Below are positions 1 through 7,286 of a DNA stretch of 64,000 bases, piece after piece. Numbering within the stretch: the stretch's first letter is position 1; the number at the start of each line of letters is the position of its first letter. The DNA is taken from the IMG/VR virus record IMGVR_UViG_3300022851_000011, positions 57,549 to 121,548 of that record; one strand, written 5' to 3'. The translations under genes were made by a program, and so were the position numbers. Under the pieces are notes generated by a model. That model was not told where the DNA came from. It saw only the letters and a list, made by a program, of their open reading frames with translations, and did no database searches. The DNA is from a virus.

Positions 1-402
1 CGTCATAGGAACCTTCTCGGCACCCTTGTTGTTTGTGTATAAAATAGTAATACCGTCTTCGTGTTGTGGAATGTGTGGGGCAATGGCTGGCATTTGTGTC
101 TCAAGCCATTCACGAGTTACTACGCCGACCTCTGTGTGATCCCTTGCTTCTTTGCTATTAACCACATAAACATATACATCTTCGCCAATCTTTTCCCACT
201 TTTTCTTTAACTGCTGAACTGCTTTTGGATTCGTTGTAAGAACACGATCACGTTTATCAGTGAAACTTGATGACCGCTTTGCAAATGCTTCTGGGTCTTT
301 ACTGATAGCCGTTGGGTCACCCCGCTGACTGGATGGTTCATCGCTTATTGTCTGATAGTCACTAATAGGTGCTTCGCCGACAGCTATTTCTGATATGCGC
401 AT
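1..402 (-). CDS. hypothetical phage protein, N-terminal part (runs off window edge)
   Basis: The frame is open from an ATG at 400-402 to the window edge, so the C-terminus lies outside. It begins MRISEIAVGEAP and then has a charged stretch followed by a stretch (KKKWEKIGEDVYVYVVNS) that looks globular. I do not recognise the family. A ribosome-binding GAGGA precedes the ATG, and a T4-type late promoter sits about 22 bp upstream, so it is probably a late (virion or assembly) gene. Confidence 0.6.
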   Translation of the reverse strand, partial: MRISEIAVGEAPISDYQTISDEPSSQRGDPTAISKDPEAFAKRSSSFTDKRDRVLTTNPKAVQQLKKKWEKIGEDVYVYVVNSKEARDHTEVGVVTREWLETQMPAIAPHIPQHEDGITILYTNNKGAEKVPMT

Positions 403-423
403 TCTAAATCCTCACTGATATGT

Positions 424-431
424 TATTTATA
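424..431 (-). promoter_or_regulatory. T4-type late promoter TATAAATA
   Basis: On the minus strand the octamer TATAAATA lies about 22 bp upstream of the ATG at 402. This is the exact T4 late -10 consensus and has no -35 TTGACA partner. Identical octamers precede genes at 19108, 31298, 57638 and, on the plus strand, 10898. Confidence 0.6.
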
Positions 432-433
432 CA

Positions 434-466
434 AAAAGGACGGCACCCGTAGGAACCGCCCTTTTC
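434..466 (-). terminator. rho-independent terminator after the LPP20-like gene
   Basis: The stem AAAGGaCGG pairs with CCGcCCTTT around a 12-base loop, and is followed on the minus strand by a run of T. It closes the transcript of the lipoprotein gene 484-1080 just before the late promoter of the next gene. Confidence 0.7.
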
Positions 467-483
467 TAATATATCAATGTTCG

Positions 484-1080
484 TTATTGTGCTACTTGTT
501 TTTCAAGCTCTTTATACAAAGAAGCTTTACGCTTATCACGTTCAGCAAGCTGTTGCTGTTGAATAACACGTTTCAATACTTTATTGATTTCTTCGTCACC
601 GTATTCCAATAGGATATATGTTTGATACACCCCACCCGATTTAGCTACGATTTCTTTGTTGGCAATACGATAACCGTATACCGCAGTGTTACGAACAACG
701 TTTTTGGTCGCCCGTTCCATTTCTTCAAAGACCGTTGGATCATCGCTGGACCCAATCTCGGTGGCAAACTCACGAATAACTTCGCTCAACTCACCAGCCA
801 TGCGGTCTGCAAGCTGACGTTTTGCCGATAGGGTTGCTTTGGTAAGGGACATATCCAGACTTTTGGATGCACCCGAACCCACTGTATATACAGCGATATT
901 GCTCTGTGGTGGATCAATAAACCAGTCTGGAATATTGTCTACCTGTTCTTGAATGGCTTCTTGTTTCGCTTCTTGTGCGTCAAGATAGGCTTGATAACGG
1001 GCTTCTGGCGAACCGGGGTCTGCCGCACATCCAGCCAAGAACATTACACCGGCAACTGCCGATAGAAGTTTAGTATTCAT
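484..1080 (-). CDS. LPP20-like outer-membrane lipoprotein
   Basis: 198 aa. The N-terminus MNTKLLSAVAGVMFLAGCAA is a lipoprotein signal with lipobox LAGC, so Cys18 would be lipidated. The mature part (VYTVGSGASKSLDMSLTKA, then RQLADRMAGEL) resembles the LPP20/FlgO-like fold that follows lipoprotein signals in bacteria and marine phages. It ends in a charged helix rich in Q, R and K. It is a single-gene unit with its own sigma70 promoter at 1119-1148 and a terminator at 434-466. The role in the phage is unknown; outer-membrane modification is an inference. Confidence 0.7.
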   Translation of the reverse strand: MNTKLLSAVAGVMFLAGCAADPGSPEARYQAYLDAQEAKQEAIQEQVDNIPDWFIDPPQSNIAVYTVGSGASKSLDMSLTKATLSAKRQLADRMAGELSEVIREFATEIGSSDDPTVFEEMERATKNVVRNTAVYGYRIANKEIVAKSGGVYQTYILLEYGDEEINKVLKRVIQQQQLAERDKRKASLYKELEKQVAQ

Positions 1081-1118
1081 AGTGATATCCTCTTTATTGT
1101 TAAAGTTTAACTGTAATC

Positions 1119-1148
1119 ATTATACACACATTGGTATCGTTATGTCAA
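1119..1148 (-). promoter_or_regulatory. sigma70 promoter of the LPP20-like gene
   Basis: TTGACA and TATAAT are both exact, with an 18-bp spacer. They lie about 40 bp upstream of the ATG at 1080. Confidence 0.75.
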
Positions 1149-1153
1149 GTCTT

Positions 1154-1468
1154 TTATTCACTTAGTTCATAAATAAATTTTAACTTGTCATATGCATTTT
1201 TGTATTTCGGATCGTCTTTTAGATAAAAATACAGTTTCAATAACATATCAAGTTCAGCAGGATCACAAGTTTCTGATGGTAATACACCGCATTCGCCAGT
1301 ATATCGATTCTTCTCAATACATACCCGTCGCCCTTCCCAAGCATCATCACCAAAGCCATGCCGTATAGAAATAATAACGTCAGAATGCATCATTGTATCT
1401 ATAACTGATTTACCTTTGCCAGTGCCGCCAGAAATGACGTTCATTGCACCTGATTTGATTCCGTTCAT
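1154..1468 (-). CDS. hypothetical protein, tandem paralog A
   Basis: About 104 aa from the ATG at 1468; an internal ATG at 1444 is also possible. It contains GGTGKGKS, which resembles a P-loop but lacks other ATPase motifs. The C-terminal half (DPKYKNAYDKLKFIYELSE) is clearly homologous to the neighbouring gene 1491-1700, so the two arose by tandem duplication. Function unknown. Confidence 0.55.
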   Translation of the reverse strand: MNGIKSGAMNVISGGTGKGKSVIDTMMHSDVIISIRHGFGDDAWEGRRVCIEKNRYTGECGVLPSETCDPAELDMLLKLYFYLKDDPKYKNAYDKLKFIYELSE

Positions 1469-1490
1469 TCACTTAACTCATACATGAACT

Positions 1491-1700
1491 TTAACTATCA
1501 TATGCATCTTTGTATTTTGGATCATTCTTTAATCCGATAAACATCTTCCAAAGCATTTTCAACTCGTCGGGTGGATATGCAACTGGATCAAGATTACCTG
1601 TCCTGCCTTGTCTATTCTTGTCAACGGATACCCTAGATACCCCGTCTTCTTCATAAATGGATACAATGAATTTAGCACGATATGCTGATGATAGTGACAT
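1491..1700 (-). CDS. hypothetical protein, tandem paralog B (C-terminus lost by frameshift)
   Basis: The likely start is the ATG at 1700, one base after the stop of 1702-2238. The body (YPPDELKMLWKMFIGLKNDPKYKDAYDS) matches paralog A. Just beyond its stop, another frame still encodes KLKFMYELSE, the end found in paralog A, so a single-base loss removed about 10 residues. Function unknown. Confidence 0.5.
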   Translation of the reverse strand: MSLSSAYRAKFIVSIYEEDGVSRVSVDKNRQGRTGNLDPVAYPPDELKMLWKMFIGLKNDPKYKDAYDS

Positions 1701-1701
1701 T

Positions 1702-2238
1702 TTAGTAACGATCCATTTCAACCCAACGGTTTGGGCGTAGTTGACACATAATGACAGTCCATTGATATAGGTCACGACCTTCTACTACGGTTTCAAAATA
1801 GCGGTCGCACGTTTTTCCTTGGTATACAAATCTATTGCCACTGATTTTAGATAAGCCTTCTAAACCAGTTAAATCCTTTTCTTTATTTGAATCATCACAA
1901 ACAAGTTCAGCCTTGCTACGGATTTGTTGTGGATATAACTCTTCAAGCATTAACTTTTTACCAGTTTCATATGCCACTGCACACGCTTTGCCTTCATCTT
2001 TATGGAATACATAAGACCCAAGACCCTGATGCCAGTTGCCATCGACTTGTGCCTCGAATGAAACCATACACTTCTGCTTGTTTTCACGCCACGGAACAAC
2101 GTTCTTTGTAATGTTACGAACGCTTTCAATAGTGCCTAGTTGCTTTGCATTAGTGGTTTCTTTTAAGACGCACTCGGCAGCTACAGGTGTAGCAAACAAG
2201 ACACTTGCAAGAATACTATACTTTAAGATTTTCGCCAT
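1702..2238 (-). CDS. exported hypothetical protein
   Basis: The preferred start is the ATG at 2238, giving MAKILKYSILASVLFATPVAA, a classical Sec signal peptide with cleavage after AAA/VAA. The mature domain of about 150 aa has several Cys that could form periplasmic disulphides. I do not recognise the family. It leads a three-gene run with the two paralogs downstream. Confidence 0.6.
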   Translation of the reverse strand: MAKILKYSILASVLFATPVAAECVLKETTNAKQLGTIESVRNITKNVVPWRENKQKCMVSFEAQVDGNWHQGLGSYVFHKDEGKACAVAYETGKKLMLEELYPQQIRSKAELVCDDSNKEKDLTGLEGLSKISGNRFVYQGKTCDRYFETVVEGRDLYQWTVIMCQLRPNRWVEMDRY

Positions 2239-2296
2239 TGGGAATATCATCCGTAAAATTGGTCCAAATTTGTGACTTCAACTCGCCTCTTTGATG

Positions 2297-2581
2297 TCAT
2301 AGTTCAGTCTCTTTAAATAACTGATTGGTTAGGCGTCCGCTTTCACGTTCAACAAAATGTTCAAACTTAGCGATAGCAATAGTCGCCGCAATCTTTAACT
2401 GATCGTCGGTTGCTTGAAACGTATCATCATCCATGCCCAAATCATCGGCAGGAATAGCGAATGAAACCGTGCTGTCGCCTACTGGAAATTGAAAAGTGAA
2501 TTCAAACTTCGGCATAGGGTGATACGCATAATTAATTAGCGGTAATAGTTCACTAAGGTAGTCTACATTTTTATCACTCAT
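2297..2581 (-). CDS. hypothetical protein
   Basis: 94 aa, acidic, with no signal peptide or recognisable motif. The central part (FEFTFQFPVGDSTVSFAIPADD) is beta-rich. An AAAGGAAA sequence precedes the ATG. It ends in TGA, one of several genes here showing that TGA is a normal stop. Confidence 0.55.
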   Translation of the reverse strand: MSDKNVDYLSELLPLINYAYHPMPKFEFTFQFPVGDSTVSFAIPADDLGMDDDTFQATDDQLKIAATIAIAKFEHFVERESGRLTNQLFKETEL

Positions 2582-2600
2582 GGTGTGTTTCCTTTAAAAG

Positions 2601-2912
2601 TTACGGGCATTGGGTTCTTAAATCCCAAATCAAATTTTTAGCAATCTTATCATATTCACGATCAGCGAGTGCCTTCTGTTGTGTATAGGTGCCGTTGATA
2701 GCCCCCATCAATCCACTAAGCATTCCACGTGTATGGTAGGTTGCAGATAAACGATCCCATTCGGTTGACATTTGCGTTTCAAGAAACTTGATTTGCGCTT
2801 CTTTATTTGCACAATCAATCTTCATATAACGAAGGTCATAAATATCCATACGATGGGTAGAAGAACATCCCGCAAGGGTTGCTACTACTAGCAATGCTGC
2901 TGCGATCTTCAT
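2601..2912 (-). CDS. small lipoprotein
   Basis: The start is the ATG at 2912, giving MKIAAALLVVATLAGCSS with lipobox LAGC. The mature ~87 aa contain a helix (REYDKIAKNLIWDLRTQC). The start overlaps the stop of the 42-aa gene upstream as ATGA, so the two are translationally coupled. Resembles the short lipoproteins common in T4-like marine phages; role unknown. Confidence 0.65.
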   Translation of the reverse strand: MKIAAALLVVATLAGCSSTHRMDIYDLRYMKIDCANKEAQIKFLETQMSTEWDRLSATYHTRGMLSGLMGAINGTYTQQKALADREYDKIAKNLIWDLRTQCP

Positions 2913-3037
2913 GATAGCAACATAAATACAAGTGGCACGACAATCAGTAAAATGCCGCAAATGTTTTCGATGCGTTCGTCTTTTTTCATTTCTTCCTCGT
3001 CAGATTCTGGTTCAGTTACATTATCATCATTATACAT
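2909..3037 (-). CDS. 42-aa acidic single-TM microprotein
   Basis: The first half is very acidic (ESDEEEMKKDERIE) and the second half is one hydrophobic segment (CGILLIVVPLVFMLLS). The ATG lies inside the end of the zinc-finger gene 3030-3266, and the TGA overlaps the ATG of the lipoprotein gene as ATGA, so it sits in a coupled chain. The topology suggests an inner-membrane peptide. Confidence 0.55.
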   Translation of the reverse strand: MYNDDNVTEPESDEEEMKKDERIENICGILLIVVPLVFMLLS

Positions 3038-3266
3038 TATCGTCGTCTGTTGTCAATCGTTTTCTTTCTAGAATATCCGCAAATATTTTTTTTGGGTCTG
3101 TTTTTTCTTCTTTTTCTTTTTGCTTACGCTCTTTATATTTAATAGCCGACACTTCTCGCATACAGGACTTACACCAAGATTGGTAATATCCAGTGGCTTT
3201 AATAAAGAAGAATTCGGTGGCTATTTCCTGTTCGATTTCACATCTAGGGCATTTTTTTTGATCCAT
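3030..3266 (-). CDS. small zinc-finger protein
   Basis: 78 aa with CPRC near residue 6 and CKSC near residue 33, a typical four-Cys zinc knuckle, followed by a strongly basic and then charged tail. This arrangement resembles short phage HNH-associated or transcription-related zinc ribbons, but no catalytic HNH residues are visible. The start touches the stop of 3266-3844. Confidence 0.6.
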   Translation of the reverse strand: MDQKKCPRCEIEQEIATEFFFIKATGYYQSWCKSCMREVSAIKYKERKQKEKEEKTDPKKIFADILERKRLTTDDDNV

Positions 3267-3844
3267 TAGAACTCTATTTCAATTTCACTAATAGCTGCAT
3301 AGTTTGCTTTCTTCTTTTTTGATATACTATTAAGTAATGTCCAACTTGATGCTATACCATCTGACCGCAACTTATCACTTTTCTGTGTGAACTGTGAGTT
3401 TGATGGATCAAGAAAAGCCAAAATATCTGCTTCAGTATTATCGGGATATGAATCAATCCATTTTTTGCAGTTGAATGCAAACTCACGCTTGGTTTGCGAC
3501 CACCAACTATGATAAACACTTTCACAAGATTCAGTATACTTACTGCCGACCAAATGATTGTTGGCAGCGTCATCAAACAATGCTTCCTTCATCAATGGTG
3601 TAGGACGGATAAACCAACGGTAATCAGATACCAATGCCACAAATGTGCGATGCGTGAACATACGTGTTTTTGTTAATACATAAAGATGTTCTACACCTTT
3701 GACATCCAAGGTGACCATAGTAGGTTGCTCGGATAGTGATGCCCACATCGATTCCTTTTTCCACATTGAATCGATTGGCACAAAGCTACTCGAATCGTTA
3801 TCTGAATCTGAATCTGGTAGTGATACATTAATATTAAATGCCAT
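3266..3844 (-). CDS. hypothetical protein with Ser/Asp-rich N-terminus
   Basis: 192 aa. Residues 9-19 are a run of alternating D and S, followed by a globular domain rich in aromatic residues and a C-terminal basic patch (SISKKKKANY). The family is not recognised. It is contiguous with 3030-3266 and lies 2 bp after the nucleotidyltransferase-like gene. Confidence 0.55.
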   Translation of the reverse strand: MAFNINVSLPDSDSDNDSSSFVPIDSMWKKESMWASLSEQPTMVTLDVKGVEHLYVLTKTRMFTHRTFVALVSDYRWFIRPTPLMKEALFDDAANNHLVGSKYTESCESVYHSWWSQTKREFAFNCKKWIDSYPDNTEADILAFLDPSNSQFTQKSDKLRSDGIASSWTLLNSISKKKKANYAAISEIEIEF

Positions 3845-3846
3845 AA

Positions 3847-4398
3847 TTAATACCCCGGATCATTGCGAAAATCATATTGTAAATCAGAATCTGCGGAAAG
3901 CTTTGTAAGTGTTTCCTGTTTAATCTTGTAGCCGTATGCATAATATTTCACAAGGCGTTTCAGAATCGATTTCGGACGGTAGCTCACAATGTCAATGTCG
4001 TCTTCGTTCCAATCAGGATTGCCCCACGCCGAATAGCCATCTGAAATAAGTTGGGCTTGTGCGAAATCAAAGTCATTAACTACATCAAGTGGATTTTGAA
4101 ACCACTGCTTCTTGATAAGTTGGACATCAATATCATCCGCACGGTATGTGACTGCGTTCTCGGAATCAAAGGCTACGCTGAACCCAGCGTCGGTTAGTCG
4201 ATCCGCAATGATTTTTGATTGCTCTTGACTAGAACAATATACATCAAAATCCGACTTAACTGTTCTGCATTGTAGTAGTTGCCTAATGGCACCGCCCGCT
4301 ACCCACGGACCTTTTTCAAAGTCTGGTCTAACATAATAGAATACGTGGGCTTGTTGGGGGGATACAGTGATCCCCCCAAGATGTGTTAACTCTTTCAT
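3847..4398 (-). CDS. Pol-beta-superfamily nucleotidyltransferase-like protein
   Basis: 183 aa. The motif GGAIRQLL followed by SDFDVY matches the GG-x9-DxD signature of the minimal nucleotidyltransferase fold (CCA-adding enzyme and poly(A) polymerase heads), and DDIDVQ could supply the third acidic residue. No tRNA-binding neck or body domain is present, so the substrate is unknown. The start overlaps the stop of 4395-4565. Confidence 0.6.
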   Translation of the reverse strand: MKELTHLGGITVSPQQAHVFYYVRPDFEKGPWVAGGAIRQLLQCRTVKSDFDVYCSSQEQSKIIADRLTDAGFSVAFDSENAVTYRADDIDVQLIKKQWFQNPLDVVNDFDFAQAQLISDGYSAWGNPDWNEDDIDIVSYRPKSILKRLVKYYAYGYKIKQETLTKLSADSDLQYDFRNDPGY

Positions 4399-4565
4399 AG
4401 TGGTGATGTGCCAGTCAATAAACGGTTCACTGCGGCTTCTGCTTGATAGTCTTCGGTGTTGTCAACATTGTTTCTAACAAACCGAACAGCAGCATCGTGG
4501 TCTAGTTGAAGTCCGAAGATAGCCTCGTCGGCAGCGTCGTGTAGTTCTTTTTCAAAAGCATCCAT
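4395..4565 (-). CDS. 56-aa hypothetical protein
   Basis: Starts MDAFEKELHDAADEAIFGLQ and is wholly helical and acidic. It has a strong AGGAGA 8 bp upstream and a consensus promoter at 4605-4633, and its TGA overlaps the next ATG. It is therefore the promoter-proximal gene of the 4565-to-2297 operon. Confidence 0.6.
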   Translation of the reverse strand: MDAFEKELHDAADEAIFGLQLDHDAAVRFVRNNVDNTEDYQAEAAVNRLLTGTSPL

Positions 4566-4604
4566 ACTATTTCTCCTATAAAGGTTGGTTTAACTCAATG
4601 AACT

Positions 4605-4633
4605 ATTATACTACATTAGGAAGGGTTAGTCAA
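4605..4633 (-). promoter_or_regulatory. sigma70 promoter of the 4565-2297 operon
   Basis: TTGACT, a 17-bp spacer ending in TAG, and a perfect TATAAT. A 40-base leader carries the AGGAGA site of the 56-aa gene. Confidence 0.8.
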
Positions 4634-4638
4634 CATTA

Positions 4639-5028
4639 TTATGATTGTCTTAGTGTAAGATTTACAGCAAAAAGGTCACGTTGTTTTTTCAATCGAATGA
4701 TAAAACCTTGTCTGCCGCCATCAAGCATCGGATATTGCCATTTTCTAATACCAATCTTATTCTTCTTACATTTTTCAAGGAGTTCTATAAACTTGTCACC
4801 TTGTCTGCCGCCAATCCTCGCATATTGCCAGTTTTTAATACCAATCTTATTCTTCTTACAGTATTCAAGGATTTCTATAAACTCGTCATAATCTGCCGTT
4901 ATGATGTTAGGCTCCCAGTCATTAACTATCGTTCGCTGATCCACCCCCAACCACCAGCTGGGAACATCACGCTTGTTTTGTTTATCGGGATCATACGAAG
5001 ATTCCCACGCTTTTGATTTTTTACTCAC
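4639..5028 (-). CDS. hypothetical protein with duplicated 29-residue unit
   Basis: A GTG at 5028 overlapping the stop of the lipoprotein gene is the probable start; an ATG at about 5055 is possible. The C-terminal half contains two copies of a unit FIEILEYCKKNKIGIKNWQY followed by GGRQG, repeated almost perfectly at DNA level (about 87 bp), which indicates recent internal duplication. Family not recognised. Confidence 0.5.
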   Translation of the reverse strand: MSKKSKAWESSYDPDKQNKRDVPSWWLGVDQRTIVNDWEPNIITADYDEFIEILEYCKKNKIGIKNWQYARIGGRQGDKFIELLEKCKKNKIGIRKWQYPMLDGGRQGFIIRLKKQRDLFAVNLTLRQS

Positions 5029-5386
5029 GGACACATTCCTCTGTTCCATTAACCAAATCATAACAAATCTTTTCAGTGACACATACGCCACCATCACAAA
5101 TGCTGTAGATGCGCTTGTTGCCTGTTCGTGCTGGTGGTGGCGGTGCCTCACGTACGCTGCGGTCACCATGAATATCAAGTTCAAGGCATTCATAACTGTA
5201 TGCCGTTTCGCAACGTTTACGGAATTGCCACATCTGAAAGTCCCTACCCTTTTGACCAGTCTTGCCAGCCCACGATTTTGGTTGGTTTTCTTCCCACTGA
5301 AGTTGTCGCTCGTAACTTGATAACTCACGCACACAACCCGTTAAAACGATTGCAGCCATTGTAATGGTTACAACAATAGTTTTCAT
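5021..5386 (-). CDS. lipoprotein with disulphide-type cysteines
   Basis: About 121 aa from the ATG at 5386. The signal MKTIVVTITMAAIVLTGC ends in lipobox LTGC. The mature domain has a Pro-rich linker (EAPPPPARTG) and several Cys near the C-terminus (CDGGVC, CYDL, EECVRE). The start overlaps the upstream stop as ATGA. Confidence 0.6.
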   Translation of the reverse strand: MKTIVVTITMAAIVLTGCVRELSSYERQLQWEENQPKSWAGKTGQKGRDFQMWQFRKRCETAYSYECLELDIHGDRSVREAPPPPARTGNKRIYSICDGGVCVTEKICYDLVNGTEECVRE

Positions 5387-5736
5387 TTCCAATACTCCAC
5401 TTTTTTATAGTCAGCCGATAGGTCAAAGAACATTCGGGATTTTTCGTCATCTATTACGAAATCAATATCATCGATTTGAACATCAGCACATTCTGTTAGA
5501 TATGCAACCAGTATTTTTTCAAACCCGTCCATATTAGAAATCGTTACACGACGATTATATACTTCGGCTTTGTCAACCCCAAACATTTCTATGTCTGCGG
5601 TCGATGCGTAGCGAAAAATGAACTCCAAATCTTCACGAACGTGCTGTATTCTTTCTTCACGATCCGATGCGACATACTCATAGTAATCCAACCGGAATAT
5701 ATTTGAGTCTGATAAATATCGTAGTTCGCCGTTCAT
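5383..5736 (-). CDS. hypothetical protein
   Basis: 117 aa, acidic, soluble, with no motif recognised. It is coupled by 4-bp overlaps to both the phosphoesterase upstream and the lipoprotein downstream, so it is part of one translational unit. Confidence 0.55.
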   Translation of the reverse strand: MNGELRYLSDSNIFRLDYYEYVASDREERIQHVREDLEFIFRYASTADIEMFGVDKAEVYNRRVTISNMDGFEKILVAYLTECADVQIDDIDFVIDDEKSRMFFDLSADYKKVEYWK

Positions 5737-6485
5737 ATCTCTACTGTCAAATCCTCGTCAAAGTTAGGATTAAGTTCGCTCCCTTTGTAACCTCTCGGAT
5801 TACATACCACACGTGTGTCGCCGACCATATAATCAAATGAATCGTGAACGTGACCGTGGCAGAATAATGCCGGTTTCGTGTCCAATATAAGGTCAGACAA
5901 ATCACTGGCATAACATCCAGACAACTTATCGCCTCGGAATCTTGCGTGAATACTCTTATACGTTGGTGCGTGATGCGTTACAACCACGTCGCCTTCCTTA
6001 ACGTTATCAGCAAGGAACATCTTTGACACGTTATGTCTGGTGTGAATACCCTGTGGTTTAATAATCGAATACTTCTCGTCACGGATTTGCCTGTAATCAT
6101 TCATCGACGATTGTGCAGCGTGATACGTAAGTGGATCGCCTTTATTAAAATCAGACCACAATGTGCAGCCGTGGAAATTTACACCATCCAGCATCACTGA
6201 ACTATCATCAAGGACATGCACATTACTTGGTAGACTTTCGACAGTATGACGTTTCACGCTATCAAAGTTACTCTTATAAAACTCATGATTGCCGTATACA
6301 TAGACAACGTGCGGAAAATGTTTAGACATTTCCACAATCCATTGCACACGGCTTTTAGTAGTGATATCCCCCGCCAGAACAAGCACATCTGCCCCATTCC
6401 AGTTTGGGTTGTAAAGTGCGTCACAAAACTCCATTGGAGTATTGTCAAATTCGAGATGAACGTCACTGAGTAAGCGTATTTTCAT
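5733..6485 (-). CDS. calcineurin-like metallophosphoesterase
   Basis: 250 aa with the complete motif set in order: DVHLEF (residues 8-13), GDI near 40, YGNHEF near 65, THHAP near 170 and CHGHVHD near 209. These residues bind two metal ions in the calcineurin-type phosphoesterase superfamily. Members cleave phosphodiesters or phosphomonoesters; the substrate cannot be read from sequence. Marine T4-like phages often carry one. It begins at the stop of the 74-aa gene. Confidence 0.85.
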   Translation of the reverse strand: MKIRLLSDVHLEFDNTPMEFCDALYNPNWNGADVLVLAGDITTKSRVQWIVEMSKHFPHVVYVYGNHEFYKSNFDSVKRHTVESLPSNVHVLDDSSVMLDGVNFHGCTLWSDFNKGDPLTYHAAQSSMNDYRQIRDEKYSIIKPQGIHTRHNVSKMFLADNVKEGDVVVTHHAPTYKSIHARFRGDKLSGCYASDLSDLILDTKPALFCHGHVHDSFDYMVGDTRVVCNPRGYKGSELNPNFDEDLTVEI

Positions 6486-6709
6486 TACATCGCTTCTGCG
6501 TTAAGGTCGTAGAACTCGGTGTCGCCGTAGTTTGAAATCACTGGAACATTGCGACCGTTGACAGTTGCTTCGGCGATAAGTGCACCGTCTTCATTGGTCA
6601 CAACATTGCGAACAACTCGGGACAACTCAGCGAAACCTTCGCTGGTGTTCAATGCATTGTCAAAGAACTTTGCGTTCTGTGCGGCGGTGATAAAAACGGT
6701 AACTTTCAT
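6485..6709 (-). CDS. hypothetical protein
   Basis: 74 aa, soluble, no motif recognised. GGGAGA precedes the ATG, and a TTGACA-16-TATTAT promoter lies 35-65 bp upstream. It heads the operon containing the phosphoesterase. Confidence 0.55.
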   Translation of the reverse strand: MKVTVFITAAQNAKFFDNALNTSEGFAELSRVVRNVVTNEDGALIAEATVNGRNVPVISNYGDTEFYDLNAEAM

Positions 6710-6761
6710 TTGGGTTCTCCCTATTGATTACTTATACATAATAGCAGAATCGGTATGAATG

Positions 6762-6896
6762 TCAAGAAGTTTTTTTGTGCCATACACAACTAACTCTTAT
6801 GTCTCCCTTATCAAGTTTAATGGCAAATATTGTATCTGGATTAAATGCTGTCGTATTGAAAATCAATAGTCCTGCTACACAAGCTATTCCTAGCAT
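6762..6896 (-). CDS. 44-aa single-TM microprotein
   Basis: Begins MLGIACVAGLLIFNTTAFNP, a short membrane anchor, followed by a polar tail. The ATG is 1 bp after the stop of 6898-7200, suggesting coupling. Its stop falls inside the -35 box of the promoter for the next gene. Function unknown. Confidence 0.45.
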   Translation of the reverse strand: MLGIACVAGLLIFNTTAFNPDTIFAIKLDKGDIRVSCVWHKKTS

Positions 6897-6897
6897 A

Positions 6898-7200
6898 TTA
6901 CACAGTCCTCACTTCTACTGTAATGGATTGGACTTCAACCACTTTCCATTCCTGTTCCCGATCTTTCCAATTTTTAACGCAATCGGCGTTGGATTGGTCG
7001 CCGTCACGAACATATAGCTCATACAACTTCTTTCCACTCGCCACATTTTTATCGGCACGATCTTGGTGATATTTTCTAGCCTTTTCAGCACCTTTTTCAT
7101 TTTCGTATCTTTTTGCTAATTCAATATTTTTTGGATCAGCCGTATTAGCGTTACTTGTAATCAAGTATTTCCCGCTCATTATATCTTTAATTACAAACAT
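6898..7200 (-). CDS. hypothetical protein
   Basis: 100 aa from the ATG at 7200, which has GGAGAT 7 bp upstream; an earlier in-frame start at 7218 lacks this. It is rich in Lys, Glu and Tyr (ERYENEKGAEKARKYHQDRA region), helical in the middle and beta at the end. Unknown function. Confidence 0.55.
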   Translation of the reverse strand: MFVIKDIMSGKYLITSNANTADPKNIELAKRYENEKGAEKARKYHQDRADKNVASGKKLYELYVRDGDQSNADCVKNWKDREQEWKVVEVQSITVEVRTV

Positions 7201-7230
7201 TCTAAATCTCCATTTCATTTATTATTATGG

Positions 7231-7269
7231 AGTATACGCAAAAAAATAGGGACTGTCAAGCCCCTATTT
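7231..7269 (-). promoter_or_regulatory. promoter built into the pstS terminator
   Basis: Minus strand: AAATAGGGG-CTTGACAGT-CCCTATTTTTTT forms a terminator hairpin after pstS. Its loop contains an exact TTGACA, and TATACT follows 17 bp later at 7231-7236. The same 40 bp therefore ends pstS and starts the 6898-7200 unit. Confidence 0.65.
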
Positions 7270-7286
7270 CCTTATATCGTATATGA

